NCBI GenBank assembly: GCA_012861695.1
Contig: JAAOOA010000465.1
Location: forward strand, 1 to 64,000
DNA length: 64,000 bases
Direction: 5' to 3'
Source: Trematomus loennbergii
Taxonomy: Eukaryota; Chordata; Actinopteri; Perciformes; Nototheniidae
Shown: positions 11,573 through 25,570 of the stretch, piece by piece
How the letters are laid out: every line of letters starts with the position of its first letter
Numbering within the stretch: position 1 is the first letter of the stretch
Program-made: the position numbers and the translations under genes
The notes under the pieces: model-generated
Told to the model about the DNA's origin: nothing
Databases searched by the model: none
The model's input: the letters and a program-made list of their open reading frames with translations, nothing else

Positions 11573-12089
11573 GACATATAATTCTTCCTTTACAGTCTGT
11601 AGCATTTGTCATGTTCAACCGCCCCAACGAGAAGCACTTATTGAATTCAGACTCAGACCAATGCTCACGTTGGTTCAATATCAAAGACTTGCAACTTTTC
11701 ATGGCTTCTGAGTTTCCACGTGGGTTTTCCACCATCTTCTCTGACTTTTATTTTTGTCTTAAAAAAAACTTAAATTAAACATTGCATATGAACATATAGA
11801 TAACCCATTGGATGATGCTGGGTCAGCAAAACTACCCCAACAAAAGCACTTACTGCAATGTAAACAAAGTTAGTGTTTTTGTAAAGGTTATCATAATGAC
11901 CAAATCTGAACTCTGAAATTATATTGTATGTGATGGAATCAGATACAAATAGATGCAGCAAATTGTGAGCATTTGAGAAACAATATTTCTGTTGAATTCC
12001 TCACAACCAAGACAACCCCAAAGAGAAGCACTTATGAAGACAAAAAAACATTAGTGTTTGCTTTAGGGTAATCTGAATGTGATTTCAAT
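11573..12089 (-). ncRNA. miR-430 unit B10
   Basis: B2 subtype. Seed complements at 11634, 11846 and 12028. Confidence 0.88.
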
Positions 12090-12989
12090 GACATGTTTAG
12101 TTATAGTCTGTAGCATTTGTCCTCTTCAACCGCCCCAACAGGAAGCACTTGCTGAATTCAAATGCTCAAGTTGGGCCAATATCAAAGACTTTCAATTTCC
12201 TACAGTCAAGGCATCTTCCATCATGATTTTACCGTTTTCCAAGGGGTTCCTTTCCAACATCTCCTTTGCTGTGCCTCAGTGGAAGTGTTGTTTCTTGCAA
12301 AGATGTACCCTTCTTAAGTACTGAATGCCGACATTTCCGGCAAACCCCGCCTCATTTTGATTGCATTCAACGACCATTGTAAGTAAACACCCGCACTCTC
12401 AACCATCACCTGATATGAACGGACTGCTATCACCTAACAAGTGGTCAATCAGAGTTGTTGATGTTTCTCGTTGCAACTCTGGCAGCAATACTTAAACAAT
12501 GCTAAGAAGCTCAGGCAATGAATATCCACTTCAGAAGGCACATTCAGCTTAAGTCTCCAAATCAAATCTTGAGATAATGTGTATCACTGCATGTCAATAC
12601 TATGCAATCTACAGGTAACTTCTGTAGTAATATAGTACAGAATAATGACTCATTTTGAAGTTGGGAGGTGACTGCATTCTGTCCATACTCAAAGACATAG
12701 ACTATAGTTGAAATGTGCATATCTTACTAAAGTTGACTAATGTACAACTAACACACTGGGAGAAATAAAGGTCAACAAAACTACCCCAACAAGTAGCACT
12801 TACTGCATTACACTCAAGTCAGTGCCTGTGTTTGGGTAATTTGGGTGACAAATACATGCAATAAATGGTGAGCATTTGAGAAACAAATTTCTGTTGAATT
12901 CCTCACAACCAAGACAACCCCAAAGAGAAGCACTTATGAAGACCAAAATCATTAGTGTTGCTTTAGGGTAATCTGAATGAGATTTCAAT
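12090..12989 (-). ncRNA. miR-430 unit A7
   Basis: Seed complements at 12145 (h4), 12796 (h5) and 12930 (h3). Begins the third super-unit. Confidence 0.88.
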
Positions 12990-13510
12990 GACATATAATT
13001 CTTCCTTTACAGTCTGTAGCATTTGTCATGTTCAACCGCCCCAAGAGAAGCACTTATTGAATTCAGACTCAGACCAATGCTCACGTTGGTTCAATATCAA
13101 AGACTTGCAACTTTTCATGGCTTCTGAGTTTCCACGTGGGGTTTTCCACCATCTTCTCTGACTTTTTTTTGTCTTAAAAAAAACTTAAAATTAAACATTG
13201 CATATGAACATATAGATAACCATTGGATGATGCAGGGTCAGCAAAACTACCCCAACAAAAGCACTTACTGCAATGTAAACAAAGTTAGTGTTTTTGTAAA
13301 GGTTATCATAATGACCAAATCTGAACTCTGAAGACTGAAATGATATTGTATGTGATGGAATCAGATACAAATAGATGCAACAAATTGTGAGCATTTGAGA
13401 AACAATATTTCTGTTGAATTCCTCACAACCAAGACAACCCCAAAGAGAAGCACTTATGAAGAAAAAAACATTAGTGTTTTGCTTTAGGGTAATCTGAATG
13501 TGATTTCAAT
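12990..13510 (-). ncRNA. miR-430 unit B11
   Basis: B2 subtype. Seed complements at 13050, 13261 and 13450. The h1 arm reads CCCCAAGAGAAG, one base shorter than its siblings. Confidence 0.87.
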
Positions 13511-14419
13511 GACATGTTTAGTTATAGTCTGTAGCATTTGTCCTCTTCAACCGCCCCAACAGGAAGCACTTGCTGAATTAAAATGCTCAAGTTGGGCCAA
13601 TATCAAAGACTTTCAATTTCCTACAGTAAAGGCATCTTCCATCATGATTTTACCGTTTTCCAAGGGGTTCCTTTCCAACATCTCCTTTGCTGTGCCTCAG
13701 TGGAAGTGTTGTTTCTTGCAAAGATGTACCCTTCTTAAGTACTGAATGCAGACATTTCCGGCAACCCCGCCTCAGTTTTGATTGCTTTCAACGACCATTG
13801 TAAGTAAACACCCGCACTCTCAACCATCACCTGATATGAACGGACTGCTATCACCTAACAAGTGGTCAATCAGAGTTGTTGATGTTTCTCGTTGCAACTC
13901 TGGCAGCAGCAGCAATACTTAAACAATGCTAAGAAGCTCAGGCAATGAATATCCACTTCAGAAGGCACATTCAGCTTAAGTCTCCAAATCAAATCTTGAG
14001 ATAATGTGTATCACTGCATGTCAATACTATGCAATCTACAGGTAACTTCTGTAGTAATATAGTACAGAATAATGACTCATTTTGAAGTTGGGAGGTGACT
14101 GCATTCTGTCCATACTCAAAGACATAGACTATAGTTGAAATGTGCATATCTTACTAAAGTTGATACTAATGTACAACTAACACACTGGGAGAAATAAAGG
14201 TCAACAAAACTACCCCAACAAGTAGCACTTACTGCATTACACTCAAGTCAGTGCCTGTGTTTGGGTAATTTTGGTGACAAATACATGCAATAAATGGTGA
14301 GCATTTGAGAAACAATATTTCTGTTGAATTCCTCACAACCAAGACAACCCCAAAGAGAAGCACTTATGAAGACCAAAATCATTAGTGTCTTGTTAGGGTA
14401 ATCTGAATGTGATTTCAAT
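13511..14419 (-). ncRNA. miR-430 unit A8
   Basis: Seed complements at 13566 (h4), 14225 (h5) and 14360 (h3). This A is followed by three B units. Confidence 0.88.
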
Positions 14420-14932
14420 GACATATAATTCTTCCTTTACAGTCTGTAGCATTTGTCATGTTCAACCGCCCCAAAGAGAAGCACTTATTGAATTCAGACT
14501 CAGACCAATGCTCACGTTGGTTCAATATCAAAGACTTGCAACTTTCATGGCTTCTGAGTTTCCACGTGGGGTTTTCCACCATCTTCTCTGACTTTTATTT
14601 TTGTCTTAAAAAAACTTAAAATTAAACATTGCATGAACATATAGATAACATTGGATGATGCTGGGTCAGCAAAACTACCCCAACAAAAGCACTTACTGCA
14701 ATGTAAACAAAGTTAGTGTTTTTGTAAAGGTAATAATAATGACCAAATCTGAACTCTGAGACTAAATATATTGTATGTGATGGAATCAGATACAAATAGA
14801 TGAACAAATTGTGAGCATTTGAGAAACAATATTTCTGTTGAATTCCTCACAACCAAGACAACCCCAAAGAGAAGCACTTATGAAGACCAAAATCATTAGT
14901 GTTTGCTTTAGGGTAATCTGAATGATTTCAAT
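14420..14932 (-). ncRNA. miR-430 unit B12 (chimeric subtype)
   Basis: Mixes B1 and B2 markers (AATAATAATGACC, then TGAGACTAAAT). Seed complements at 14481, 14689 and 14874. Probably arose by unequal exchange between B subtypes. Confidence 0.87.
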
Positions 14933-15455
14933 GACATATAATTCTTCCTTTACAGTCTGTAGCATTTGTCATGTTCAACCGCCCCAAAGAGAAGCACTTA
15001 TTGAATTCAGACTCAGACCAATGCTCACGTTGGTTCAATATCAAAGACTTGCAACTTTCATGGCTTCTGAGTTTCCACGTGGGGTTTTCCACCATCTTCT
15101 CTGACTTTTATTTTTGTCTTAAAAAACTTAAAATTAAACATTGCATATGAACATATAGATAACCCATTGGATGATGCTGGGTCAGCAAAACTACCCCAAC
15201 AAAAGCACTTACTGCAATGTAAACAAAGTTAGTGTTTTTGTAAAGGTAATAATAAGGACCAAATCTGAACTCCTGATGACATAAATTATATTGTATGTGA
15301 TGGAATCAGATACAAATAGATTGAACAAATGGTCAGCATTTGAGAAACAATATTTCTGTTGAATTCCTCACAACCAAGACAACCCCAAAGAGAAGCACTT
15401 ATGAAGACAAAATCATTAGTGTTTTGCTTTAGGGTAATCTGAATGTGATTTCAAT
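14933..15455 (-). ncRNA. miR-430 unit B13
   Basis: B1 subtype. Seed complements at 14994, 15205 and 15395. Middle B of the only ABBB group. Confidence 0.88.
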
Positions 15456-15967
15456 GACATATAATTCTTCCTTTACAGTCTGTAGCATTTGTCATGTTCA
15501 ACCGCCCCAACGAGAAGCACTTATTGAATTCAGACTCAGACCAATGCTCACGTTGGTTCAATATCAAAGACTTGCAACTTTTCATGGCTTCTGAGTTTCC
15601 ACGTGGGGTTTTCCACCATCTTCTCTGACTTTTTTTTTGTCTTAAAAAAACTTAAAATTAAACATTGCATATGAACATATAGATAACCTGGATGATGCAG
15701 GGTCAGCAAAACTACCCCAACAAAAGCACTTACTGCAATGTAAACAAAGTTAGTGTTTTTGTAAAGGTTATCATAATGACCAAATCTGAACTCTGAAATT
15801 ATATTGTATGTGATGGAATCAGATACAAATAGATGCACAAATTGTGAGCATTTGAGAAACAATATTTCTGTTGAATTCCTCACAACCAAGACAACCCCAA
15901 AGAGAAGCACTTATGAAGAAAAAAACATTAGTGTTTTGCTTTAGGGTAATCTGAATGTGATTTCAAT
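15456..15967 (-). ncRNA. miR-430 unit B14
   Basis: B2 subtype. Seed complements at 15517, 15726 and 15907. Confidence 0.88.
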
Positions 15968-16877
15968 GACATGTTTAGTTATAGTCTGTAGCATTTGTCC
16001 TCTTCAACCGCCCCAACAGGAAGCACTTGCTGAATTCAAATGCTCAAGTTGGGCCAATATCAAAGACTTTCAATTTCCTACAGTAAAGGCATCTTCCATC
16101 ATGATTTTACCGTTTTCCAAGGGGTTCCTTTCCAACATCTCCTTTGCTGTGCCTCAGTGGAAGTGTTGTTTCTTGCAAAGATGTACCCTTCTTAAGTACT
16201 GAATGCGACATTTCCGGCAACCCCGCCTCAGTTTTGATTGCTTTCAACGACCATTGTAAGTAAACACCCGCACTCTCAACCATCACCTGATATGAACGGA
16301 CTGCTATCACCTAACAAGTGGTCAATCAGAGTTGTTGATGTTTCTCGTTGCAACTCTGGCAGCAGCAGCAATACTTAAACAATGCTAAGAAGCTCAGGCA
16401 ATGAATATCCACTTCAGAAGGCACATTCAGCTTAAGCCTCCAAATCAAATCTTGAGATAATGTGTATCACTGCATGTCAATACTATGCAATCTACAGGTA
16501 ACTTCTGTAGTAATATAGTACAGAATAATGACTCATTTGAAGTTGGGAGGTGACTGCATTCTGTCCATACTCAAAGACATAGACTATAGTTGAAATGTGC
16601 ATATCTTACTAAAGTTGACTACTAATGTACAACTAACACACTGGGAGAAATAAAGGTCAACAAAACTACCCCAACAAGTAGCACTTACTGCATTACACTC
16701 AAGTCAGTGCCTGTGTTTGGGTAATTTGGGTGACAAATACATGCAATAAATGGTGAGCATTTGAGAAACAATATTTCTGTTGAATTCCTCACAACCAAGA
16801 CAACCCCAAAGAGAAGCACTTATGAAGACCAAAATCATTAGTGTCTTGCTTTAGGGTAATCTGAATGTGATTTCAAT
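15968..16877 (-). ncRNA. miR-430 unit A9
   Basis: Seed complements at 16023 (h4), 16681 (h5) and 16816 (h3). Confidence 0.88.
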
Positions 16878-17391
16878 GACATATAATTCTTCCTTTACAG
16901 TCTGTAGCATTTGTCATGTTCAACCGCCCCAACGAGAAGCACTTATTGAATTCAGACTCAGACCAATGCTCACGTTGGTTCAATATCAAAGACTTGCAAC
17001 TTTTCATGGCTTCTGAGTTTCCACGTGGGGTTTTCCACCATCTTCTCTGACTTTTTTTTTGTCTTAAAAAAACTTAAAATTAAACATTGCATATGAACAT
17101 ATAGATAACACTGGATGATGCTGGGTCAGCAAAACTACCCCAACAAAAGCACTTACTGCAATGTAAACAAAGTTAGTGTTTTTGTAAAGGTATCATAAGA
17201 CCAAATCTGAACTCTGAGACTAAATTATATTGTATGTGATGGAATCAGATACAAATAGATGAACAAATTGTGAGCATTTGAGAAACAATATTTCTGTTGA
17301 ATTCCTCACAACCAAGACAACCCAAAGAGAAGCACTTATGAAGACAAAAATCATTAGTTTTGCTTTAGGGTAATCTGAATGTGATTTCAAT
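16878..17391 (-). ncRNA. miR-430 unit B15 (chimeric subtype)
   Basis: Hybrid of B1 and B2 markers (TATCATAAGACC, TGAGACTAAATT). Seed complements at 16939, 17149 and 17332. Confidence 0.87.
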
Positions 17392-17904
17392 GACATATAA
17401 TTCTTCCTTTACAGTCTGTAGCATTTGTCATGTTCAACCGCCCCAACGAGAAGCACTTATTGAATTCAGACTCAGACAATGCTCACGTTGGTTCAATATC
17501 AAAGACTTGCAATTTTCATGGCTTCTGAGTTTCCACGTGGGGTTTTCCACCATCTTCTCTGACTTTTTTTTGTCTTAAAAAAAACTTAAAATTAAACATT
17601 GCATATGAACATATAGATAACCATGGATGATGCAGGGTCAGCAAAACTACCCCAACAAAAGCACTTACTGCAATGTAAACAAAGTTAGTGTTTTTGTAAA
17701 GGTTATCATAATGACCAAATCTGAACTCTGAAATTATATTGTATGTGATGGAATCAGATACAAATAGATGCACAAATTGTGAGCATTTGAGAAACAATAT
17801 TTCTGTTGAATTCCTCACAACCAAGACAACCCCAAAGAGAAGCACTTATGAAGACAAAAAAACATTAGTGTTTTGCTTTAGGGTAATCTGAATGTGATTT
17901 CAAT
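17392..17904 (-). ncRNA. miR-430 unit B16
   Basis: B2 subtype. Seed complements at 17453, 17661 and 17842. Confidence 0.88.
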
Positions 17905-18808
17905 GACATGTTTAGTTATAGTCTGTAGCATTTGTCCTCTTCAACCGCCCCAACAGGAAGCACTTGCTGAATTCAAATGCTCAAGTTGGGCCAATATCAA
18001 AGACTTTCAATTTCCTACAGTAAAGGCATCTTCCATCATGATTTTACCGTTTTCCAAGGGGTTCCTTTCCAACATCTCCTTTGCTGTGCCTCAGTGGAAG
18101 TGTTGTTTCTTGCAAAGATGTACCCTTCTTAAGTACTGAATGCAGACATTTCCGGCAACCCCGCCTCATTTTGATTGCATTCAACGACCATTGTAAGTAA
18201 ACACCCGCACTCTCAACCATCACCTGATATGAACGGACTGCTATCACCTAACAAGTGGTCAATCAGAGTTGTTGATGTTTCTCGTTGCAACTCTGGCAGC
18301 AGCAATACTTAAACAATGCTAAGAAGCTCAGGCAATGAATATCCACTTCAGAAGGCACATTCAGCTTAAGTCTCCAAATCAAATCTTGAGATAATGTGTA
18401 TCACTGCATGTCAATACTATGCAATCTACAGGTAACTTCTGTAGTAATATAGTACAGAATAATGACTCATTTGAAGTTGGGAGGTGACTGCATTCTGTCC
18501 ATACTCAAAGACATAGACTATAGTTGAAATGTGCATATCTTACTAAAGTTGAATACTAATGTACAACTAACACACTGGGAGAAATAAGGTCAACAAAACT
18601 ACCCCAACAAGTAGCACTTACTGCATTACACTCAAGTCAGTGCCTGTGTTTGGGTAATTTGGTGACAAATACATGCAATAAATGGTGAGCATTTGAGAAA
18701 CAATATTTCTGTTGAATTCCTCACAACCAAGACAACCCCAAAGAGAAGCACTTATGAAGACCAAAATCATTAGTGTTTGCTTTAGGGTAATCTGAATGTG
18801 ATTTCAAT
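17905..18808 (-). ncRNA. miR-430 unit A10
   Basis: Seed complements at 17960 (h4), 18614 (h5) and 18748 (h3). Confidence 0.88.
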
Positions 18809-19323
18809 GACATATAATTCTTCCTTTACAGTCTGTAGCATTTGTCATGTTCAACCGCCCCAACGAGAAGCACTTATTGAATTCAGACTCAGACCAATGC
18901 TCACGTTGGTTCAATATCAAAGACTTGCAACTTTCATGGCTTCTGAGTTTCCACGTGGGGTTTTCCACCATCTTCTCTGACTTTTTTTTGTCTTAAAAAC
19001 GTAAATTAAACATTGCATATGAACATATAGATAACACTGGATGATGCAGGGTCAGCAAAACTACCCCAACAAAAGCACTTACTGCAATGTAAACAAAGTT
19101 AGTGTTTTTGTAAAGGTAATAATAAGGACCAAATCTGAACTCTGAGACATAAATTATATTGTATGTGATGGAATCAGATACAAATAGATTGAACAAATGG
19201 TCAGCATTTGAGAAACAATATTTCTGTTGAATTCCTCACAACCAAGACAACCCCAAAGAGAAGCACTTATGAAGACAAAATCATTAGTGTTTTGCTTTAG
19301 GGTAATCTGAATGAGATTTCAAT
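18809..19323 (-). ncRNA. miR-430 unit B17
   Basis: B1 subtype. Seed complements at 18870, 19075 and 19263. Confidence 0.88.
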
Positions 19324-19842
19324 GACATATAATTCTTCCTTTACAGTCTGTAGCATTTGTCATGTTCAACCGCCCCAACGAGAAGCACTTATTGAATTCA
19401 GACTCAGACCAATGCTCACGTTGGTTCAATATCAAAGACTTGCAACTTTCATGGCTTTGAGTTTCCACGTGGGGTTTTCCACCATCTTCTCTGACTTTTT
19501 TTTTGTCTTAAAAAAACTTAAAATTAAACATTGCATATGAACATATAGATAACCCTGGATGATGCAGGGTCAGCAAAACTACCCCAACAAAAGCACTTAC
19601 TGCAATGTAAACAAAGTTAGTGTTTTTGTAAAGGTTATCATAATGACCAAATCTGAACTCTGAAGACTGAAATGATATTGTATGTGATGGAATCAGATAC
19701 AAATAGATGCAACAAATTGTGAGCATTTGAGAAACAATATTTCTGTTGAATTCCTCACAACCAAGACAACCCCAAAGAGAAGCACTTATGAAGAAAAAAA
19801 CATTAGTGTTTTGCTTTAGGGTAATCTGAATGTGATTTCAAT
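19324..19842 (-). ncRNA. miR-430 unit B18
   Basis: B2 subtype. Seed complements at 19385, 19593 and 19782. Confidence 0.88.
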
Positions 19843-20750
19843 GACATGTTTAGTTATAGTCTGTAGCATTTGTCCTCTTCAACCGCCCCAACAGGAAGCA
19901 CTTGCTGAATTCAAAATGCTCAAGTTGGGCCAATATCAAAGACTTTCAATTTCCTACAGTAAAGGCATCTTCCATCATGATTTTACCGTTTTCCAAGGGG
20001 TTCCTTTCCAACATCTCCTTTGCTGTGTCTCAGTGGAAGTGTTGTTTCTTGCAAAGATGTACCCTTCTTAAGTACTGAATGCAGACATTTCCAGCAACCC
20101 CCTCAGTTTTGATTGCTTTCAACGACCATTGTAAGTAAACACCCGCACTCTCAACCATCACCTGATATGAACGGACTGCTATCACCTAACAAGTGGTCAA
20201 TCAGAGTTGTTGATGTTTCTCGTTGCAACTCTGGCAGCAGCAGCAATACTTAAACAATGCTAAGAAGCTCAGGCAATGAATATCCACTTCAGAAGGCACA
20301 TTCAGCTTAAGTCTCCAAATCAAATCTTGAGATAATGTGTATCACTGCATGTCAATACTATGCAATCTACAGGTAACTTCTGTAGTAATATAGTACAGAA
20401 TAATGACTCATTTTGAAGTTGGGAGGTGACTGCATTCTGTCCATACTCAAAGACATAGACTATAGTTGAAATGTGCATATCTTACTAAAGTTGATACTAA
20501 TGTACAACTAACACACTGGGAGAAATAAAGGTCAACAAAACTACCCCAACAAGTAGCACTTACTGCATTACACTCAAGTCAGTGCCTGTGTTTGGGTAAT
20601 TTGGTGACAAATACATGCAATAAATGGTGAGCATTTGAGAAACAATATTTCTGTTGAATTCCTCACAACCAAGACAACCCCAAAGAGAAGCACTTATGAA
20701 GACCAAAATCATTAGTGTTTGCTTTAGGGTAATCTGAATGTGATTTCAAT
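19843..20750 (-). ncRNA. miR-430 unit A11
   Basis: Seed complements at 19898 (h4), 20556 (h5) and 20690 (h3). The GC box is weakened to CCCCCTC. Confidence 0.88.
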
Positions 20751-21274
20751 GACATATAATCTTCCTTTACAGTCTGTAGCATTTGTCATGTTCAACCGCC
20801 CCAACGAGAAGCACTTATTGAATTCAGACTCAGACCAATGCTCACGTTGGTTCAATATCAAAGACTTGCAACTTTCATGGCTTATGAGTTTCCACGTGGG
20901 GTTTTCCACCATCTTCTCTGACTTTTTTTTGTCTTCTAATATATGACGTAAAAATAAAGTGTGCATATGAACATATAGATAACACATTGGATGATGCAGG
21001 GTCAGCAAAACTACCCCAACAAAAGCACTTACTGCAATGTAAACAAAGTTAGTGTTTTTGTAAAGGTTATCATAATGACCAAATCTGAACTCTGAAGACT
21101 GAAATTATATTGTATGTGATGGAATCAGATACAAATAGATGCAGCAAATTGTGAGCATTTGAGAAACAATATTTCTGTTGAATTCCTCACAACCAAGACA
21201 ACCCCAAAGAGAAGCACTTATGAAGAAAAAAAACATTAGTGTTTGCTTTAGGGTAATCTGAATGTGATTTCAAT
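20751..21274 (-). ncRNA. miR-430 unit B19
   Basis: B2 subtype with the TCTAATATATGACG variant. Seed complements at 20811, 21025 and 21214. Confidence 0.88.
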
Positions 21275-22171
21275 GACATGTTTAGTTATAGTCTGTAGCA
21301 TTGTCCTCTTCAACCGCCCCAACAGGAAGCACTTGCTGAATTCAAAGCTCAAGTTGGGCCAATATCAAAGACTTTCAATTTCCTACAGTAAGGCATCTTC
21401 CATCATGATTTTACCGTTTTCCAAGGGGTTCCTTTCCAACATCTCCTTGCTGTGTCAGTGGAAGTGTTGTTTCTTGCAAAGATGTACCCTTCTTAAGTAC
21501 TGAATGCAGACATTTCCGGTCAACCCCCTCAGTTTTGATTGCATTCAACGACCATTGTAAGTAAACACCCGCACTCTCAACCATCACCTGATATGAACGG
21601 ACTGCTATCACCTAACAAGTGGTCAATCAGAGTTGTTGATGTTTCTCGTTGCAACTCTGGCAGCAGCAGCAATACTTAAACAATGCTAAGAAGCTCAGGC
21701 AATGAATATCCACTTCAGAAGGCACATTCAGCTTAAGCTCCAAATCAAATCTGAGATAATGTGTATCACTGCATGTCAATACTATGCAATCTACAGGTAA
21801 CTTCTGTAGTATATAGAACAGAATAATGACTCATTTGAAGTTGGGAGGTGACTGCATTCTGTCCATACTCAAAGACATAGACTATAGTTGAAATGTTCAT
21901 ATCTTACTAAAGTTGAATACTAATGTACAACTAACACACTGGGAGAAATACAGGTCAACAAAACTACCCCAACAAGTAGCACTTACTGCATTACACTCAA
22001 GTCAGTGCCTGTGTTTGGGTAATTTGGGTGACAAATACATGCAATAAATGGTGAGCATTTGAGAAACAATATTTCTGTTGAATTCCTCACAACCAAGACA
22101 ACCCAAAGAGAAGCACTTATGAAGAAAAATCATAGTGTTTTGCTTTAGGGTAATCTGAATGTGATTTCAAT
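21275..22171 (-). ncRNA. miR-430 unit A12 (no B partner)
   Basis: Seed complements at 21329 (h4), 21979 (h5) and 22113 (h3). It is followed directly by another A. It has several single-base deletions and the GC box reads CCCCCTC. Confidence 0.87.
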
Positions 22172-23088
22172 GACATGTTTAGTTATAGTCTGTAGCATTT
22201 GTCCTCTTCAACCGCCCCAACAGGAAGCACTTGCTGAATTCATTGCAAATCAATGCTCAAGTTGGGCCAATATCAAAGACTTTCAATTTCCTACAGTAAA
22301 GGCATCTTCCATCATGATTTTACCGTTTTCCAAGGGGTTCCTTTCCAACATCTCCTTTGCTGTGCCTCAGTGGAAGTGTTGTTTCTTGCAAAGATGTACC
22401 CTTCTTAAGTACTGAATGCGACATTTCCGGCAACCCCGCCTCAGTTTTGATTGCTTCAACGACCATTGTAAGTAAACACCCGCACTCTCAACCATCACCT
22501 GATATGAACGGACTGCTATCACCTAACAAGTGGTCAATCAGAGTTGTTGATGTTTCTCGTTGCAACTCTGGCAGCAGCAGCAATACTTAAACAATGCTAA
22601 GAAGCTCAGGCAATGAATATCCACTTCAGAAGGCACATTCAGCTTAAGCTCCAAATCAAATCTTGAGATAATGTGTATCACTGCATGTCAATACTATGCA
22701 ATCTACAGGTAACTTCTGTAGTAATATAGTACAGAATAATGACTCATTTTGAAGTTGGGAGGTGACTGCATTCTGTCCATACTCAAAGACATAGACTATA
22801 GTTGAAATGTGCATATCTTACTAAAGTTGAATACTAATGTACAACTAACACACTGGGAGAAATAAAGGTCAAAAAACTACCCCAACAAGTAGCACTTACT
22901 GCATTACACTCAAGTCAGTGCCTGTGTTTGGGTAATTTGGGTGACAAATACATGCAATAAATGGTGAGCATTTGAGAAACAATATTTCTGTTGAATTCCT
23001 CACAACCAAGACAACCCCAAAGAGAAGCACTTATGAAGACCAAAATCATTAGTGTCTTGCTTTAGGGTAATCTGAATGTGATTTCAAT
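22172..23088 (-). ncRNA. miR-430 unit A13
   Basis: Seed complements at 22227 (h4), 22892 (h5) and 23027 (h3). First A with the ATTGCAAA insertion in the h4 loop. Confidence 0.88.
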
Positions 23089-23615
23089 GACATATAATTC
23101 TTCCTTTACAGTCTGTAGCATTTGTCATGTTCAACCGCCCCAACGAGAAGCACTTATTGAATTCAGACTCAGACCAATGCTCACGTTGGTTCAATATCAA
23201 AGACTTGCAACTTTTCATGGCTTCTGAGTTTCCACGTGGGGTTTTCCACCATCTTCTCTGACTTTTATTTTGTCTTCTAATATATGACGTAAAAATAAAG
23301 TGTGCATATGAACATATAGATAACACATTGGATGATGCAGGGTCAGCAAAACTACCCCAACAAAAGCTTACTAGCAATGTAAAACAAAGTTAGTGTTTTT
23401 GTAAAGGTAATAATAAGGACCAAATCTGAACTCTGATGACATAAATTATATTGTATGTGATGGAATCAGATACAAATAGATTGAACAAATGGTCAGCATT
23501 TGAGAAACAATATTTTTGTTGAATTCCTCACAACCAAGACAACCCCAAAGAGAAGCACTTATGAAGACAAAAATCATTAGTGTTTGCTTTAGGGTAATCT
23601 GAATGAGATTTCAAT
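23089..23615 (-). ncRNA. miR-430 unit B20, h2 seed broken
   Basis: B1 subtype. Seed complements at 23150 (h1) and 23555 (h3). Near 23366 the h2 seed complement has lost two bases, so this hairpin should not yield a miR-430 seed. Confidence 0.87.
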
Positions 23616-24133
23616 GACATATAATTCTTCCTTTACAGTCTGTAGCATTTGTCATGTTCAACCGCCCCAACGAGAAGCACTTATTGAATTCAGACTCAGA
23701 CCAATGCTCACGTTGGTTCAATATCAAAGACTTGCAACTTTCATGGCTTATGAGTTTCCACGTGGGGTTTTCCACCATCTTCTCTGACTTTTTTTTGTCT
23801 TAAAAAAAACTTAAAATAAACATTGCATATGAACATATAGATAACCATTGGATGATGCAGGGTCAGCAAAACTACCCCAACAAAAGCACTTACTGCAATG
23901 TAAACAAAGTTAGTGTTTTGTAAAGGTTATCATAATGACCAAATCTGAACTCTGAAGACTGAAATGATATTGTATGTGATGGAATCAGATACAAATAGAT
24001 GCAACAAATTGTGAGCATTTGAGAAACAATATTTCTGTTGAATTCCTCACAACCAAGACAACCCCAAAGAGAAGCACTTATGAAGAAAAAAACATTAGGT
24101 TTTGCTTTAGGGTAATCTGAATGTGATTTCAAT
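23616..24133 (-). ncRNA. miR-430 unit B21
   Basis: B2 subtype. Seed complements at 23677, 23886 and 24074. Confidence 0.88.
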
Positions 24134-25053
24134 GACATGTTTAGTTATAGTCTGTAGCATTTGTCCTCTTCAACCGCCCCAACAGGAAGCACTTGCTGAA
24201 TTCATTGCAAACCAATGCTCAAGTTGGGCCAATATCAAAGACTTTCAATTTCCTACAGTAAAGGCATCTTCCATCATGATTTTACCGTTTTCCAAGGGGT
24301 TCCTTTCCAACATCTCCTTTGCTGTGTCTCAGTGGAAGTGTTGTTTCTTGCAAAGATGTACCCTTCTTAAGTACTGAATGCAGACATTTCCAGCAAACCC
24401 GCCTCATTTTGATTGCATTCAACGACCATTGTAAGTAAACACCCGCACTCTCAACCATCACCTGATATGAACGGACTGCTATCACCTAACAAGTGGTCAA
24501 TCAGAGTTGTTGATGTTTCTCGTTGCAACTCTGGCAGCAGCAGCAATACTTAAACAATGCTAAGAAGCTCAGGCAATGAATATCCACTTCAGAAGGCACA
24601 TTCAGCTTAAGTCTCCAAATCAAATCTTGAGATAATGTGTATCACTGCATGTCAATACTATGCAATCTACAGGTAACTTCTGTAGTAATATAGTACAGAA
24701 TAATGACTCATATTTGAAGTTGGGAGGTGACTGCATTCTGTCCATACTCAAAGACATAGACTATAGTTGAAATGTGCATATCTTACTAAAGTTGAATACT
24801 AATGTACAACTAACACACTGGGAGAAATAAAGGTCAACAAAACTACCCCAACAAGTAGCACTTACTGCATTACACTCAAGTCAGTGCCTGTGTTTGGGTA
24901 ATTTTGGTGACAAATACATGCAATAAATGGTGAGCATTTGAGAAACAATATTTCTGTTGAATTCCTCACAACCAAGACAACCCCAAAGAGAAGCACTTAT
25001 GAAGACCAAAATCATTAGTGTTTGCTTTAGGGTAATCTGAATGAGATTTCAAT
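24134..25053 (-). ncRNA. miR-430 unit A14
   Basis: Seed complements at 24189 (h4), 24858 (h5) and 24993 (h3). Expanded h4 loop. Confidence 0.88.
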
Positions 25054-25570
25054 GACATATAATCTTCCTTTACAGTCTGTAGCATTTGTCATGTTCAACC
25101 GCCCCAACGAGAAGCACTTATTGAATTCAGACTCAGACCAATGCTCACGTTGGTTCAATATCAAAGACTTGCAACTTTCATGGCTTCTGAGTTTCCACGT
25201 GGGGTTTTCCACCATCTTCTCTGACTTTTTTTTTGTCTCTAAAAACGTAAAATAAATGTGCATATGAACATATAGATAACACATTGGATGATGCAGGGTC
25301 AGCAAAACTACCCCAACAAAAGCACTTACTGCAATGTAAACAAAGTTAGTGTTTTGTAAAGGTTATCATAATGACCAAATCTGAACTCTGAAGACTGAAA
25401 TATATTGTATGTGATGGAATCAGATACAAATAGATGAACAAATTGTGAGCATTTGAGAAACAATATTTCTGTTGAATTCCTCACAACCAAGACAACCCCA
25501 AAGAGAAGCACTTATGAAGAGAAAAAAACATTAGTGTTTTGCTTTAGGGTAATCTGAATGTGATTTCAAT
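25054..25570 (-). ncRNA. miR-430 unit B22
   Basis: B2 subtype. Seed complements at 25114, 25322 and 25508. Confidence 0.88.
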